Shown piece after piece: positions 19,309 through 28,672 of a stretch of 64,000 nt of DNA. The position numbers and the translations under genes are program-made. This stretch comes from Bacteriovoracales bacterium (GTDB taxonomy: Bacteria > Bdellovibrionota > Bacteriovoracia > Bacteriovoracales > Bacteriovoracaceae): assembly GCA_030149295.1 (NCBI GenBank), contig JASBRV010000102.1, forward strand, positions 124,001 to 188,000, written 5' to 3'. The notes beneath the pieces are model-generated. The model did no database searches. It saw nothing but the letters and a program-made list of their open reading frames with translations, and was not told where the DNA came from. Positions within the stretch are counted from its first letter, which is position 1. Each line of letters starts with the position of its first letter.

Positions 19309-20361
19309 CTATTTAAACTGATTGGCGAGCTGACCGCAAGCGGCCAATATTTCATCACCCTTTGTTACGCGCACCATGGTACGCACTTTTTCTTCTACCA
19401 ACCATTGTTTAAATTGCTCTACTCTTTCTTCGCTAGGTCGCAAATAGGGTGAACCTGGGTAAGGATTAAAAGGGATGAGGTTAACGAGACTTGGAAATTC
19501 TCCGATAATTTTCGCCAATTCTTTGGCATGATCTCTTGAATCGTTTTCATCCCCGAGCAGGAGGTATTCAAAATTGATAAGTTTTCTTTTGCCCCAAGGA
19601 AGTTTTCGTAAGACGGCGAAAATCTTTTCTATAGAGTAGGCCTTATTCATGGGAATCAGTTTGGATCTTTCTTCTTCAAAAGGAGAATGGAGACTAATGG
19701 CCAAATTGACAGGGGGAAGCTCATCCCAGCGCAAAAGCCCAGGAAGATGACCTACCGTAGAGACCGTAATCTGCTTAGGGCCTAAGGATAATCCCGGTGT
19801 TTCCATAAGATACTCAATAGAGCTTTTGAGGCCCTCAAAATTATGAAGAGGCTCCCCCTGGCCCATAAAGACAATATTAGGGGTCATCTTATGTTTGCCC
19901 TCACGATTTAAATCGCGCCAAACACTTAAATATTGGCCAACAATTTCGTGAGTCTCTAGGTTTCTCGTTAGCCCTTGAGTTCCCGTAAAACAAAAGGTGC
20001 AGGCCATGGCACAACCGACCTGAGAGCTTAAACATAAGGTGTATTTCTTATGAAAAGGAATCGCCACACTTTCAACTTTCCTACCATCCTCTAATTCAAA
20101 GAGATATTTGATGGTTCCATCACGTGAAGCCCTTCTTTCAAAAATTTTGGGAAGATTAAAGTCAAACTCATTTTTTAAGGAGGTAAGCACATGAGGGGCA
20201 ACCTCAGGATGCTCAGAGGGCGGGAGCCCATTGAAGGCCCCCGATACGATTCCTCTTTGCACTCTCTTATGGGGGCCTAGCCCCATCCCTTTTGAGGCCC
20301 ACCAAATCCCAAATTCATGGGAGGAGGTAGAATAAAAATGTCGCCTCTTTTCGCCTTTCAT
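19309..20361 (-). CDS. rlmN: 23S rRNA (adenine(2503)-C(2))-methyltransferase RlmN
   Basis: Radical SAM CAMACTFCFTGTQGLTRNL; NIVFMGQGEPLHNF; NLAISLHSP. Confidence 0.95.
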   Translation of the reverse strand: MKGEKRRHFYSTSSHEFGIWWASKGMGLGPHKRVQRGIVSGAFNGLPPSEHPEVAPHVLTSLKNEFDFNLPKIFERRASRDGTIKYLFELEDGRKVESVAIPFHKKYTLCLSSQVGCAMACTFCFTGTQGLTRNLETHEIVGQYLSVWRDLNREGKHKMTPNIVFMGQGEPLHNFEGLKSSIEYLMETPGLSLGPKQITVSTVGHLPGLLRWDELPPVNLAISLHSPFEEERSKLIPMNKAYSIEKIFAVLRKLPWGKRKLINFEYLLLGDENDSRDHAKELAKIIGEFPSLVNLIPFNPYPGSPYLRPSEERVEQFKQWLVEEKVRTMVRVTKGDEILAACGQLANQFK

Positions 20362-20394
20362 AATCCGCGCACCTTACCCAATTGGGCGCGGATT
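20362..20394 (-). promoter_or_regulatory. Hairpin immediately 5' of the rlmN start codon
   Basis: Perfect 9-bp AATCCGCGC/GCGCGGATT stem abutting ATG, with SD-like AAGGT in the loop. Confidence 0.55.
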
Positions 20395-20415
20395 GTCACA
20401 ATTCTTAAGATACCC

Positions 20416-23400
20416 TTATAAAAAGGCCCCAACACTGTCCACACAACTCTCGGTGCGCACAAAATCTCCCGGCACATCCCTCACAGGAGTCACATTCGCC
20501 CTCTGGCGAGCGGCCTCGCGAGCGGCAGTAACCCTCTGCTCATGAGTCATAGTGTTAAGTTCATCAGCAGGCCCAGGAGTCCAAGCTCGCCCTTCACTAT
20601 TGATGGCCTCATCAGCACTTCTAGGCTCTACAGCTTGTCCCCAACCTGGTTGTTTGGGATGATTCGCTAATTTCTGATCAAGCGTCTCAAAGAAAATGGA
20701 TCGACTAACGAGATCAGTATCTGAAAGACCTTCCGCTAAAGCTGGACGGTAATCATTGATATCTAAGCCAAGCTCATCACAAAGCTTTGCAAGATCATCG
20801 TAGGCTTTCTGTGTATTTTGCAAATAGGCCATATGATCGACTTTTTGAACGGTCCCATCTAAAGGCGTGTCTTCGTTAAGGGCCTTATGAAGAAGCGCTC
20901 TCACTAATCTAATTTGAAGAGCACTTTCCATAGGATCTCTAGGCGCATTAAAAAGTCTAAATTCAGCCTTTCTGATATTGGGATTAACCCTAAAAGTTCG
21001 TCGCCATGGATCAGTTGGGGAGTTGATATCAAAATCATCTGTTAAAAACTCTTCAGGAATAACATCTTGATAATAAGCGCTCATATCGAGTTGGTTGTAA
21101 CGAGTCTTTCTTCCATAACGATTATTAAAGTATTGATTGTTATAAAGGAGCTTTTTAAGTTCGTCTTCTGAGCCATCAAAAGTGGCGAGCTGACGATTGA
21201 AGGTTGGATCAATGTCAATGGGCTCAGCAGATTTTAAACGATTCACATACTGAAACATCATGGAAATAATCCCTCTATGCTCATGAAAAAGGGCCATAAA
21301 ACGGGCGGCGGCTTTAGGGTTACCTTCAAAGGCTGCCAAGTCTACGTTAATGTGACCACCACCGTGCTTAATGGTAGGAAGAACACTATTTTCTTCAAAG
21401 GCCTTATAGACCGCTTCCATTTCTTCCACAGCAGGAACAAATTTAGGGGTAACCAGCTCAATCGAACCACCACGAACAGAATCTTCAACAATCGAGCCTG
21501 TTTCATCGTAAGAGCGACCAACACCGTCCCACTCAATGACCCATTTTCTTTCTTGAGGATCTCGGATTTCATAGGCCACTTCAAGACCATGACCATGGCC
21601 GCCAGCATCCACAACTTCGCTCGCTTCTCCTTCTCCCCCTAAATTTCGTAGCAGTGATTCGGCCACATTCTTAAGAACAGTTTTTCTCTCATCCATAGTC
21701 AGATCAATTCGTGTTTGGAGCCATGCCTTTTTATTATCGGCAAGCCTAGCATCCGTGTACTGAGCATCAAGTGCGAGAGGAAATTTACCAGAGTATTCAA
21801 TCCCTAGGTCGATATTATTGACATCAACCGCATTGGCAATTACTGGTCTTCCCTCTGGAGGAGTAAAATGTAAAATGTCGGGAGTTGATTCGGCCATTCT
21901 TCTAGGCTTAATGTAATTCCTTAGCTCCTCCCCTAATTTAGTCGACTTTACCCAAGAGCGCAGAAGACTCTTAATATCTGCTTTCATCACATCACCACTT
22001 CCTTCCAAAGCGGCAACCTGTAAAAAGAAGTCTTTTGAAAGAGATTTAATAAAGCGTTTTTTAGAGGCACTAATAAAAGGAAGGTTCTCATCGGTCCAAT
22101 TCCAAAAGGGCAGCATATAGCTGTGCTTAAATCTTCCATTTGAAATATTGGTAATAGCCGCTTGAGCTTTCTCTTCTGGAATATCAAATCTTTCGGCGAT
22201 TTCAGAAGCACTTGGTCCCGAATAACCATTACCAGTAAAGAGGGAATAATCGTCAATATCAGCTAAACCACTAAAGTCATTGGTAGCGACTCGGGCAGCG
22301 AGGGCGGTTTGATAAAATCTTGCGGCACGAATATCTTTCGTCCCTGCTCTAAATTCAACCCCATGATTGTCACTTCCCCAACGAGTACTTTCTAACCGGA
22401 TAACACCACGACCAGAGTTGAGATTTTTAAGGGTCTGATCGGGAAGAACATCTTTAAAGCTGGCAGACTCAATTCCAGTTCCCCCCTGAATACCATCGGA
22501 AATGATCAAAGCCTGAATGGCACGATAGAGTTCAGAGAGTTTTCCTTCATCGAGATTAGGGTGGCGTTTAAAAACCATCCGTTGATGCCCAGGAGCTTGA
22601 AACAGCTTACCGGCATTTTCAAGTGATTTTCTAAACCACATAACAAACTCTTCAAACTCTCCATAAGTTTGAACAATATTGAAGTTGATTTCCCAACCGA
22701 CTGATGTGCCATGGGCATCGCGCACATATTTTTCAGCTACACCAAAATTCGCTACCCAACTTGTGTAACTGGATGCTCTTTTAATATTTGTACTGTCACT
22801 TAGTCCCGGTAAGGAGCCTTTAAACATTTTCATGCGCACAGAAGGCTTGATGAAAGTTAACGGTTTGCCTTCCGTCATATCCAAAAACTCACCCCATTTA
22901 GCAACAAGTTCTTCGGCCGTGGCATTTTGAAAATCAATACCTCTAAAAGCATCGACATTAATCGTTTTGGGATTTCCTTCAACATCAACTACATCTCGGG
23001 CCAGGTCAACAACCACCCCTTCATCATTACGATAGGTCCTATAGCCATTGGCATTTTTTACATAGTTTTCAAAGAAGTCTGACAGAAAGGCCTTCTGACT
23101 TTCTTCTGGCATCCCCTGTACCATTCTTTTTAGATCTTCTGCTGGAGGGGTCATTACCCGGGTAATAAGACCAGATGAGGCTTCCTTCTCAGCACCCCAA
23201 GTCACTCCGGCCTCAAGCCCATCGATGGCCAGATTTCCATCAACCATAACGGCTTTAGCGTTGTAACTCGTTGCCGACTCCTGAAGATCAGCATAAACAG
23301 AATAAGCACTACGGGTTTCCTCTTCTGCGACCCCACGAAAAGAATTGTAAGTACAACTCTCTAAAGTTAGCGCCCCCACCATCATGGGAATAAGAATTGT

Positions 23401-23427
23401 TGCCGCTTTTTTGTTCCAGTAATTCAT
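20416..23427 (-). CDS. Exported protein with two amidoligase (GCS/COOH-NH2 ligase-fold)-like regions
   Basis: N-terminal signal/possible lipobox (LTLESC); C-terminal LGIEYS, GLEVAYE, GGSIELVTPKF, KHGGGHINVDL, KAEFRLFNAP; N-terminal GHQRMVF and HGVEFRAGTKD in the same order. Confidence 0.5.
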   Translation of the reverse strand: MNYWNKKAATILIPMMVGALTLESCTYNSFRGVAEEETRSAYSVYADLQESATSYNAKAVMVDGNLAIDGLEAGVTWGAEKEASSGLITRVMTPPAEDLKRMVQGMPEESQKAFLSDFFENYVKNANGYRTYRNDEGVVVDLARDVVDVEGNPKTINVDAFRGIDFQNATAEELVAKWGEFLDMTEGKPLTFIKPSVRMKMFKGSLPGLSDSTNIKRASSYTSWVANFGVAEKYVRDAHGTSVGWEINFNIVQTYGEFEEFVMWFRKSLENAGKLFQAPGHQRMVFKRHPNLDEGKLSELYRAIQALIISDGIQGGTGIESASFKDVLPDQTLKNLNSGRGVIRLESTRWGSDNHGVEFRAGTKDIRAARFYQTALAARVATNDFSGLADIDDYSLFTGNGYSGPSASEIAERFDIPEEKAQAAITNISNGRFKHSYMLPFWNWTDENLPFISASKKRFIKSLSKDFFLQVAALEGSGDVMKADIKSLLRSWVKSTKLGEELRNYIKPRRMAESTPDILHFTPPEGRPVIANAVDVNNIDLGIEYSGKFPLALDAQYTDARLADNKKAWLQTRIDLTMDERKTVLKNVAESLLRNLGGEGEASEVVDAGGHGHGLEVAYEIRDPQERKWVIEWDGVGRSYDETGSIVEDSVRGGSIELVTPKFVPAVEEMEAVYKAFEENSVLPTIKHGGGHINVDLAAFEGNPKAAARFMALFHEHRGIISMMFQYVNRLKSAEPIDIDPTFNRQLATFDGSEDELKKLLYNNQYFNNRYGRKTRYNQLDMSAYYQDVIPEEFLTDDFDINSPTDPWRRTFRVNPNIRKAEFRLFNAPRDPMESALQIRLVRALLHKALNEDTPLDGTVQKVDHMAYLQNTQKAYDDLAKLCDELGLDINDYRPALAEGLSDTDLVSRSIFFETLDQKLANHPKQPGWGQAVEPRSADEAINSEGRAWTPGPADELNTMTHEQRVTAAREAARQRANVTPVRDVPGDFVRTESCVDSVGAFL

Positions 23428-23445
23428 AAACTCTCTCCCAAGGGA

Positions 23446-24468
23446 TTATTTAAAAAGACATTTATTAGCTTTAATATTTTCAAATTCGTCAGCAAGGCTT
23501 GCATCATTCGCAACCTTGGCTTCAAGGTAGCGATAAAAAGCGGCTTTCTTACCCACTTCTTTCTTTTCCTTAGCATCTTTTGCAACAGCTCTAAGCATTC
23601 TTGACCAACCCTGAAGCTCGACCTCATTTAAGTCAGCACTAAAGAGACGCCACAATTGATGAGAGTTATTGGGATCGAGAACATTCACTAATCCCCTAGC
23701 ATCAGGCTTTCTTGAGACCTCAACAATCGCCTCAAAAAGTTCTTTTTGAGCAGGTGATCCATGTTTGGGAATAGAGAGAAAAAGAGCGAAAACTTTTTCA
23801 TCTTCGGAAGGAAGTTCACTCAAGTAGTTTAACTTTTGAGTGGTCAGTTTTTGAGTGCGAAGATTATTCTTAATGTATTTAACGACTTCTTTTGGTTTTC
23901 TTGGCACCACACTTTCTAAGATATACCTCGTTTTCTCATCGGCGACTTGATCGTAAGTAAAACGAAAACCGTTCCTAGCAAGAGGCCCGGAAATACAACT
24001 AGCACAGGCGAGAGCTAAAGAATTATCAGCTCCATAACGACTTGCCATGTAAACGAGTCCGTTTACAACTTCTACAAATTCGGACTTAGTAAAATCGCGC
24101 TCCCTTTCGGAAAGAAGCACCAAGAGCCTTCTTTTTAAACGACCATCAGCACCTGAATTGATAGACCTAAGTGACGAAGCCAGCTCCGTTCGAGAAGGAG
24201 TATTGGAGCCCGTAAGATTTTTAAAAGCATGACCAATGACTTGCTCAACTTTAGAGGCACTCCCTCCTGAGAGCCCTGAAGCCTCAATGGCGGCTTTCCT
24301 ACCAGCCGTACTAAGAATCATATCTAGAGCCCTAGCAGTACCAGAGCCCAAAGACTTTTGAGCATCTTTGATATTGGTCGGACTAAAATCTAGATCTTTT
24401 GCACCTACTGGATGCAAGAGCACACACAAGCTTAAACAAGCACCAAAAACATAGTTTGCTTTTTTCAT
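23446..24468 (-). CDS. Secreted helical protein, unknown function
   Basis: Signal peptide MKKANYVFGACLSLCVLLHPVGA; helix-rich composition. Confidence 0.6.
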   Translation of the reverse strand: MKKANYVFGACLSLCVLLHPVGAKDLDFSPTNIKDAQKSLGSGTARALDMILSTAGRKAAIEASGLSGGSASKVEQVIGHAFKNLTGSNTPSRTELASSLRSINSGADGRLKRRLLVLLSERERDFTKSEFVEVVNGLVYMASRYGADNSLALACASCISGPLARNGFRFTYDQVADEKTRYILESVVPRKPKEVVKYIKNNLRTQKLTTQKLNYLSELPSEDEKVFALFLSIPKHGSPAQKELFEAIVEVSRKPDARGLVNVLDPNNSHQLWRLFSADLNEVELQGWSRMLRAVAKDAKEKKEVGKKAAFYRYLEAKVANDASLADEFENIKANKCLFK

Positions 24469-24688
24469 TGGCCTTCCTTTTTTCTCACCAAATAAGGGGG
24501 TCTTTTTTATGCACAACACACTCTCGTATCGGCTTGAGACTCAAATTGCTTGACAAAAACCATCAATTTTCTTGGATTTTATTGTAAAATCGACAACTTA
24601 ACACATTTTGTCGTGACGTTACTTAACCTGACTGATTCAATATCCTAATAGAAATCTGACATTAAAGACCATTATCAAGGATCGATTT

Positions 24689-25819
24689 ATGAAGTTTATC
24701 ACCCTAGTGCTGCTGCTCCTTTGGGGCCAAAATTCGATGGCGGCCAAGCTGATTTACGGAAAAAAAAGTGCCAACCCTGGTGAATTAAGTGAAAAAGAAC
24801 TCTCCCCGGTTATGACCAAGGCCCTAGTCCCTGAAGAAAGTGACTTTGAAGGCGGCTTCAACATGTGGGTTCCCTACGTTATGCCTACCCCTTACCAAGA
24901 AAATGCAGGCTCATGCCTTTTCATGAGTCACACTGCTGTTGCAGAAACTCTTGTTAATGAAAGAAGAAATCGTCTCGGTTACCCCAATATTGATCTTTCC
25001 GAGCGCTATTTCATGAACCTCTCAAAAGCAGATATTGGTGACAATCTCATTGATAACTGGATTACAGATACAATCTATCGTCTTAATGCGACTAAGAAAA
25101 TGTATCTCAACCGTGACTTTCCTTATATGAAAGGCTGGTACAGACCAATAGGAAATGGCCAAAGAGTTTTTGCCCAACCAAACGAGCAGGGCGCTTATTA
25201 TGGTGTGCGTGCCAACTGGGTCGTTGATCTCGACAGTCTTGCCAAAAAGCCTTCTTACGATCTCCCTACTTTTAAAAGGGATATTCTTTTTGAAGATCCT
25301 AAAGGCAATAGATGGAATGTTGGTACAGCTCCAAAAGACATTGTTCAAAGAGTGAAGAACGCCTTAAATACAAAAAAAGGTCCCGTCACCGTCATCTATA
25401 ATCACACTGGTTTTTGGCATGCAGTGATGATTGCTGGTTATAATGACAATATTACTAATCATGGATGCCCTTTTGTATCGGATTACCCTCTCCAGATGAG
25501 AGAGAGAGCCGATCAGATTCGAGAAGAGGCCAACAATCAAAGCGATCAAGATGAAAGAGATCGTTTAGAGAGAAAAGCTCGTCTATTTGAGCGAAGAGCA
25601 CAAATGGTAGAAACTGGATTTCAGCAAAATGGAGGCTGTTCAAATAAAGGGGCTTTTTATGTAAGAGACTCTATCAATCCAGATCCTTCCATGCCTCTCT
25701 ATGACTATGACCCCAATCAAACGGGAGAAGAGCAACACTTAAACCCCAGCATTATTTTGCGTGAGTACGAGTGGCTAGAGCAACTTGCTAACCATGTGAT
25801 GCACATTTACGTCGATTAG
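24689..25819 (+). CDS. Secreted papain-like cysteine protease-related protein
   Basis: Signal peptide; QENAGSCLFMSH (Cys region), GPVTVIYNHTGFWHAVMIAGYND (His region), GAFYVRDSI. Confidence 0.65.
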   Translation: MKFITLVLLLLWGQNSMAAKLIYGKKSANPGELSEKELSPVMTKALVPEESDFEGGFNMWVPYVMPTPYQENAGSCLFMSHTAVAETLVNERRNRLGYPNIDLSERYFMNLSKADIGDNLIDNWITDTIYRLNATKKMYLNRDFPYMKGWYRPIGNGQRVFAQPNEQGAYYGVRANWVVDLDSLAKKPSYDLPTFKRDILFEDPKGNRWNVGTAPKDIVQRVKNALNTKKGPVTVIYNHTGFWHAVMIAGYNDNITNHGCPFVSDYPLQMRERADQIREEANNQSDQDERDRLERKARLFERRAQMVETGFQQNGGCSNKGAFYVRDSINPDPSMPLYDYDPNQTGEEQHLNPSIILREYEWLEQLANHVMHIYVD

Positions 25820-26733
25820 TGGCCCTACTCAATAGACTCAAAAAAAACCACAAACACTTATCTAAGTGGGCGAGGCGCCAAAATATAGGCGCCTTTCGTC
25901 TTTATGATCGCGACATACCAGAGTTTCCCTACATTATCGACATCTATAACGACAAAGCTGTTGTAGGATTAAGGCTCCAAAAAATTGATCAAGAAAAGGA
26001 AAAGAAACACAACCTCACTCTTCTTTACGAGGCCCTAGACCAACTTGGGTATACCGAGAATAAACGCTTTATTAAAGAAAGACGCATCCAAGACAAGGGA
26101 GAGCGTTACGAAAAAAGTGATTCAAAAAAAAGTGTTAATGAAACGGTCAATGAAGGGGAGCTTCAATTTCAGGTTAACCTTACAGATTACCTGGACACCG
26201 GGCTTTTTTTAGATCACAGACCCTGGCGAAAAGAGTTTTCTCAAAAAAACCTTGATAATAAAAAGGCACTCAATCTCTTTAGCTATACTTGTTCTCTTTC
26301 CGTTGCCCTTGCCAAGGCAAAAGCCCATGTGACAAGTAATGATCTCAATCCCCATTATCTTAAATGGGGCCAAGAGAATTTTCTTCTCAATGAGCTTGAC
26401 CCACAAAAGCATTCCTTTGTTGAAAAAGATTGTCTTCAATTCGTAAAAGATTTAAAAGAAGAAAGCTTTGATCTTATCGTCGTCGATCCTCCGACTTTTT
26501 CAATCTCAAAGAAATTCAAAGGCACATGGGATATCCAAAGAGATCATTATTTTCTGATTAAAGAATGCTGGCAAGCCCTCAAAAAAGGTGGAGAACTATT
26601 CTTCTCCTGCAACCTACGTGATTTCAAACTGGATTCAGGAATCAACTACCTCAATGAAACGACTTTCAAAACTATTCCTCAAGATTTTCATGACAAAAAA
26701 ATTCATCATTCCTTCTATGGCAAAAAGGTTTGA
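25819..26733 (+). CDS. RlmK/RlmI-like 23S rRNA methyltransferase
   Basis: GTG start overlapping upstream stop; NRLKKNHKHLSKWARRQNIGAFRLYDRDIPEFPYIIDIYND; VVDPPTFS catalytic motif. Confidence 0.85.
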   Translation: MALLNRLKKNHKHLSKWARRQNIGAFRLYDRDIPEFPYIIDIYNDKAVVGLRLQKIDQEKEKKHNLTLLYEALDQLGYTENKRFIKERRIQDKGERYEKSDSKKSVNETVNEGELQFQVNLTDYLDTGLFLDHRPWRKEFSQKNLDNKKALNLFSYTCSLSVALAKAKAHVTSNDLNPHYLKWGQENFLLNELDPQKHSFVEKDCLQFVKDLKEESFDLIVVDPPTFSISKKFKGTWDIQRDHYFLIKECWQALKKGGELFFSCNLRDFKLDSGINYLNETTFKTIPQDFHDKKIHHSFYGKKV

Positions 26734-27470
26734 CTAGTTTTATTGAACTCACTTCCCTACCCACTCTTACCTTTTTAACCGCGATCATTAGCGGTGTCGT
26801 GGGCATGGCAGGAGGAATCACTCTTCTCTCCTTTATGACTTTTCTCTTACCCTTGCAAAGCATTATTCCAATCCATGGCATTGTGCAATTAGCTTCCAAT
26901 GCCTCTCGATGCTTTTTCCTAAGAAGGGATATTGATAAAACTATCACTCTTTATTTTTTTTTAGGAGCCCCACTGGGTACATTTATTGCCTATGTTCTTA
27001 TCAAAGAAATGCCCAACAAAGACGCCTTCTTTCTTTTAGTCGTCGCCCTTATTTTTTACACCCTTTTCAAGCCTAAAAAGCTCCCTGCCCTTAATATGCC
27101 CAAAAAAGGCTTCTTTTTTCTAGGAGCACTTACTGGCTTTATGGCCCCTCTTATTGGGGCCACAGGTCCTTTATTGGCGCCGTTTTTCTTAAGAGAAGAT
27201 CTCAGTAAAGAATCTATTGTGGCGACTAAGGCCTCAGTTCAAATGTTCACTCACCTACTCAAGATTCCTCTTTTTATCGCTCTCGCTTTTCCTTATCACG
27301 AATACAAACTGGTTCTTCTATTCATGGTCATAGCGGCTATCTTGGGCACAAAGGTGGGAGTCCTTCTTCTTGGAAAAGTTTCGAAAGATATCTTTATTAA
27401 AATATACAAAATTGCTCTCCTATTCGCTGCATGTCGCTTAATTTACAAGATTTTCTTGGAGGCAATGTAG
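26730..27470 (+). CDS. TSUP (TauE/SafE) family membrane transporter
   Basis: TTG start overlapping upstream TGA; polytopic; repeated glycine-rich motif (GVVGMAGG, GFMAPLIGATGPLLAPF). Confidence 0.85.
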   Translation: MTSFIELTSLPTLTFLTAIISGVVGMAGGITLLSFMTFLLPLQSIIPIHGIVQLASNASRCFFLRRDIDKTITLYFFLGAPLGTFIAYVLIKEMPNKDAFFLLVVALIFYTLFKPKKLPALNMPKKGFFFLGALTGFMAPLIGATGPLLAPFFLREDLSKESIVATKASVQMFTHLLKIPLFIALAFPYHEYKLVLLFMVIAAILGTKVGVLLLGKVSKDIFIKIYKIALLFAACRLIYKIFLEAM

Positions 27471-27505
27471 TTAAAGGGTAAAATAAAGTCATCAGGAGAG
27501 ATTAA

Positions 27506-28672
27506 TTGTCTAAGGATGGCTTAAACGCCTACGTCGGTGTTTACAAACAAAATGATGGAAATACTTTTGTCATCACACTTGAAAATGGGGACCTTTATCT
27601 CAAGACAAGTGAGATTCATAAAGAAAAATGTATTTTAAGAGCAGATGGACTTTTCGGTGTTGAAAATACCAAAGCTGTTCTTAGTTTCCAAATGGCCTCA
27701 AGTGGCATCGCTCAATCTGTCACTTTTATTTTGCCTGATCGCCAAACAGTTGCAACCAGAAGTAACTCTGTTTTTGTTGAACAAAGTTTTCTCTCAAAAT
27801 TCAAAGAGCTCATCGTCGCTCTTTTGGTCTTTTTTGCTCTAGTCGGTATGCTCTTTGTTTTAAGTGGCCCTATACAGAAAGCCTGTGAGAAAGGCATTCA
27901 CCCGCTCTTTTGTCAGGTGGCCTCCATGAACAGTCGTTTTCTCAATACCACAAAAAAAGACTACAACAGTGAAGAGGCCATAGCCTCTTACAAGCAAATT
28001 ACCGAAGACACAAAGGAAGCCTGCTTGGATGGAGACCAAGAGTCTTGCCTTTTAATGGCAAAGAATCTGTGGAAAATTGCTGATAAAGAAAAAGCTATAA
28101 AAGTTTTAAAAAACTCATGCCTAAAAGAAAAATACTCTCCCAGCTGTCAGCAATTAAAAGACTTCTATATACAATTAGGACAAAGTACCAAGGCGACATC
28201 TCTATTAATAGAAACCTGTAATGAACAAACACCCCAAAGTTGCTATGACCTAGCATGGAGTCTTGATAAAAAAGATGAAAAAGCGCAAGCCATCAAATAT
28301 TTTAACAAAGCCTGTGAATTTGGAGTCGAAGAAAGCTGTTTTCATCTAGGTAAGCTCTACCTTAAAGTAGAGAGGATATTGAGTCTAGATTATCTAAAAA
28401 AGGCTTGTGATCGCTATCATAGACAAGCTTGTGCCTTAGTAAAGAAAGTAGAAAGTTTTTTTCTTCACAAAGAAAAATGCCTCAAAGAGAAATCTGGTCA
28501 GTCTTGTTTTCTTATGGCCAGTTTTGAACAAGATTATGGGCTAGAGTCTCTAGCTCTCAAAGCTTATCAAGAAAGCTGTGACTACGGCTATCAACTGGCT
28601 TGCAATATCCTCAAAGATAAGGAAGCGAGAAAGAAACTACGTGAATCAGGTAAAAAGGTAGAAACGCTTTAA
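27506..28672 (+). CDS. Membrane-anchored Sel1/HcpA-like cysteine-rich repeat protein
   Basis: TM FKELIVALLVFFALVGMLFVLSG followed by repeated C-x7/8-C Sel1-like units. Confidence 0.75.
   Translation: MSKDGLNAYVGVYKQNDGNTFVITLENGDLYLKTSEIHKEKCILRADGLFGVENTKAVLSFQMASSGIAQSVTFILPDRQTVATRSNSVFVEQSFLSKFKELIVALLVFFALVGMLFVLSGPIQKACEKGIHPLFCQVASMNSRFLNTTKKDYNSEEAIASYKQITEDTKEACLDGDQESCLLMAKNLWKIADKEKAIKVLKNSCLKEKYSPSCQQLKDFYIQLGQSTKATSLLIETCNEQTPQSCYDLAWSLDKKDEKAQAIKYFNKACEFGVEESCFHLGKLYLKVERILSLDYLKKACDRYHRQACALVKKVESFFLHKEKCLKEKSGQSCFLMASFEQDYGLESLALKAYQESCDYGYQLACNILKDKEARKKLRESGKKVETL

Noticed and set aside
24591-24613. CGACAA...TTGTCG dyad upstream of the papain-like gene as an operator
   Set aside because: Only 6-bp arms in an AT-rich gap; too weak to claim without conservation data.
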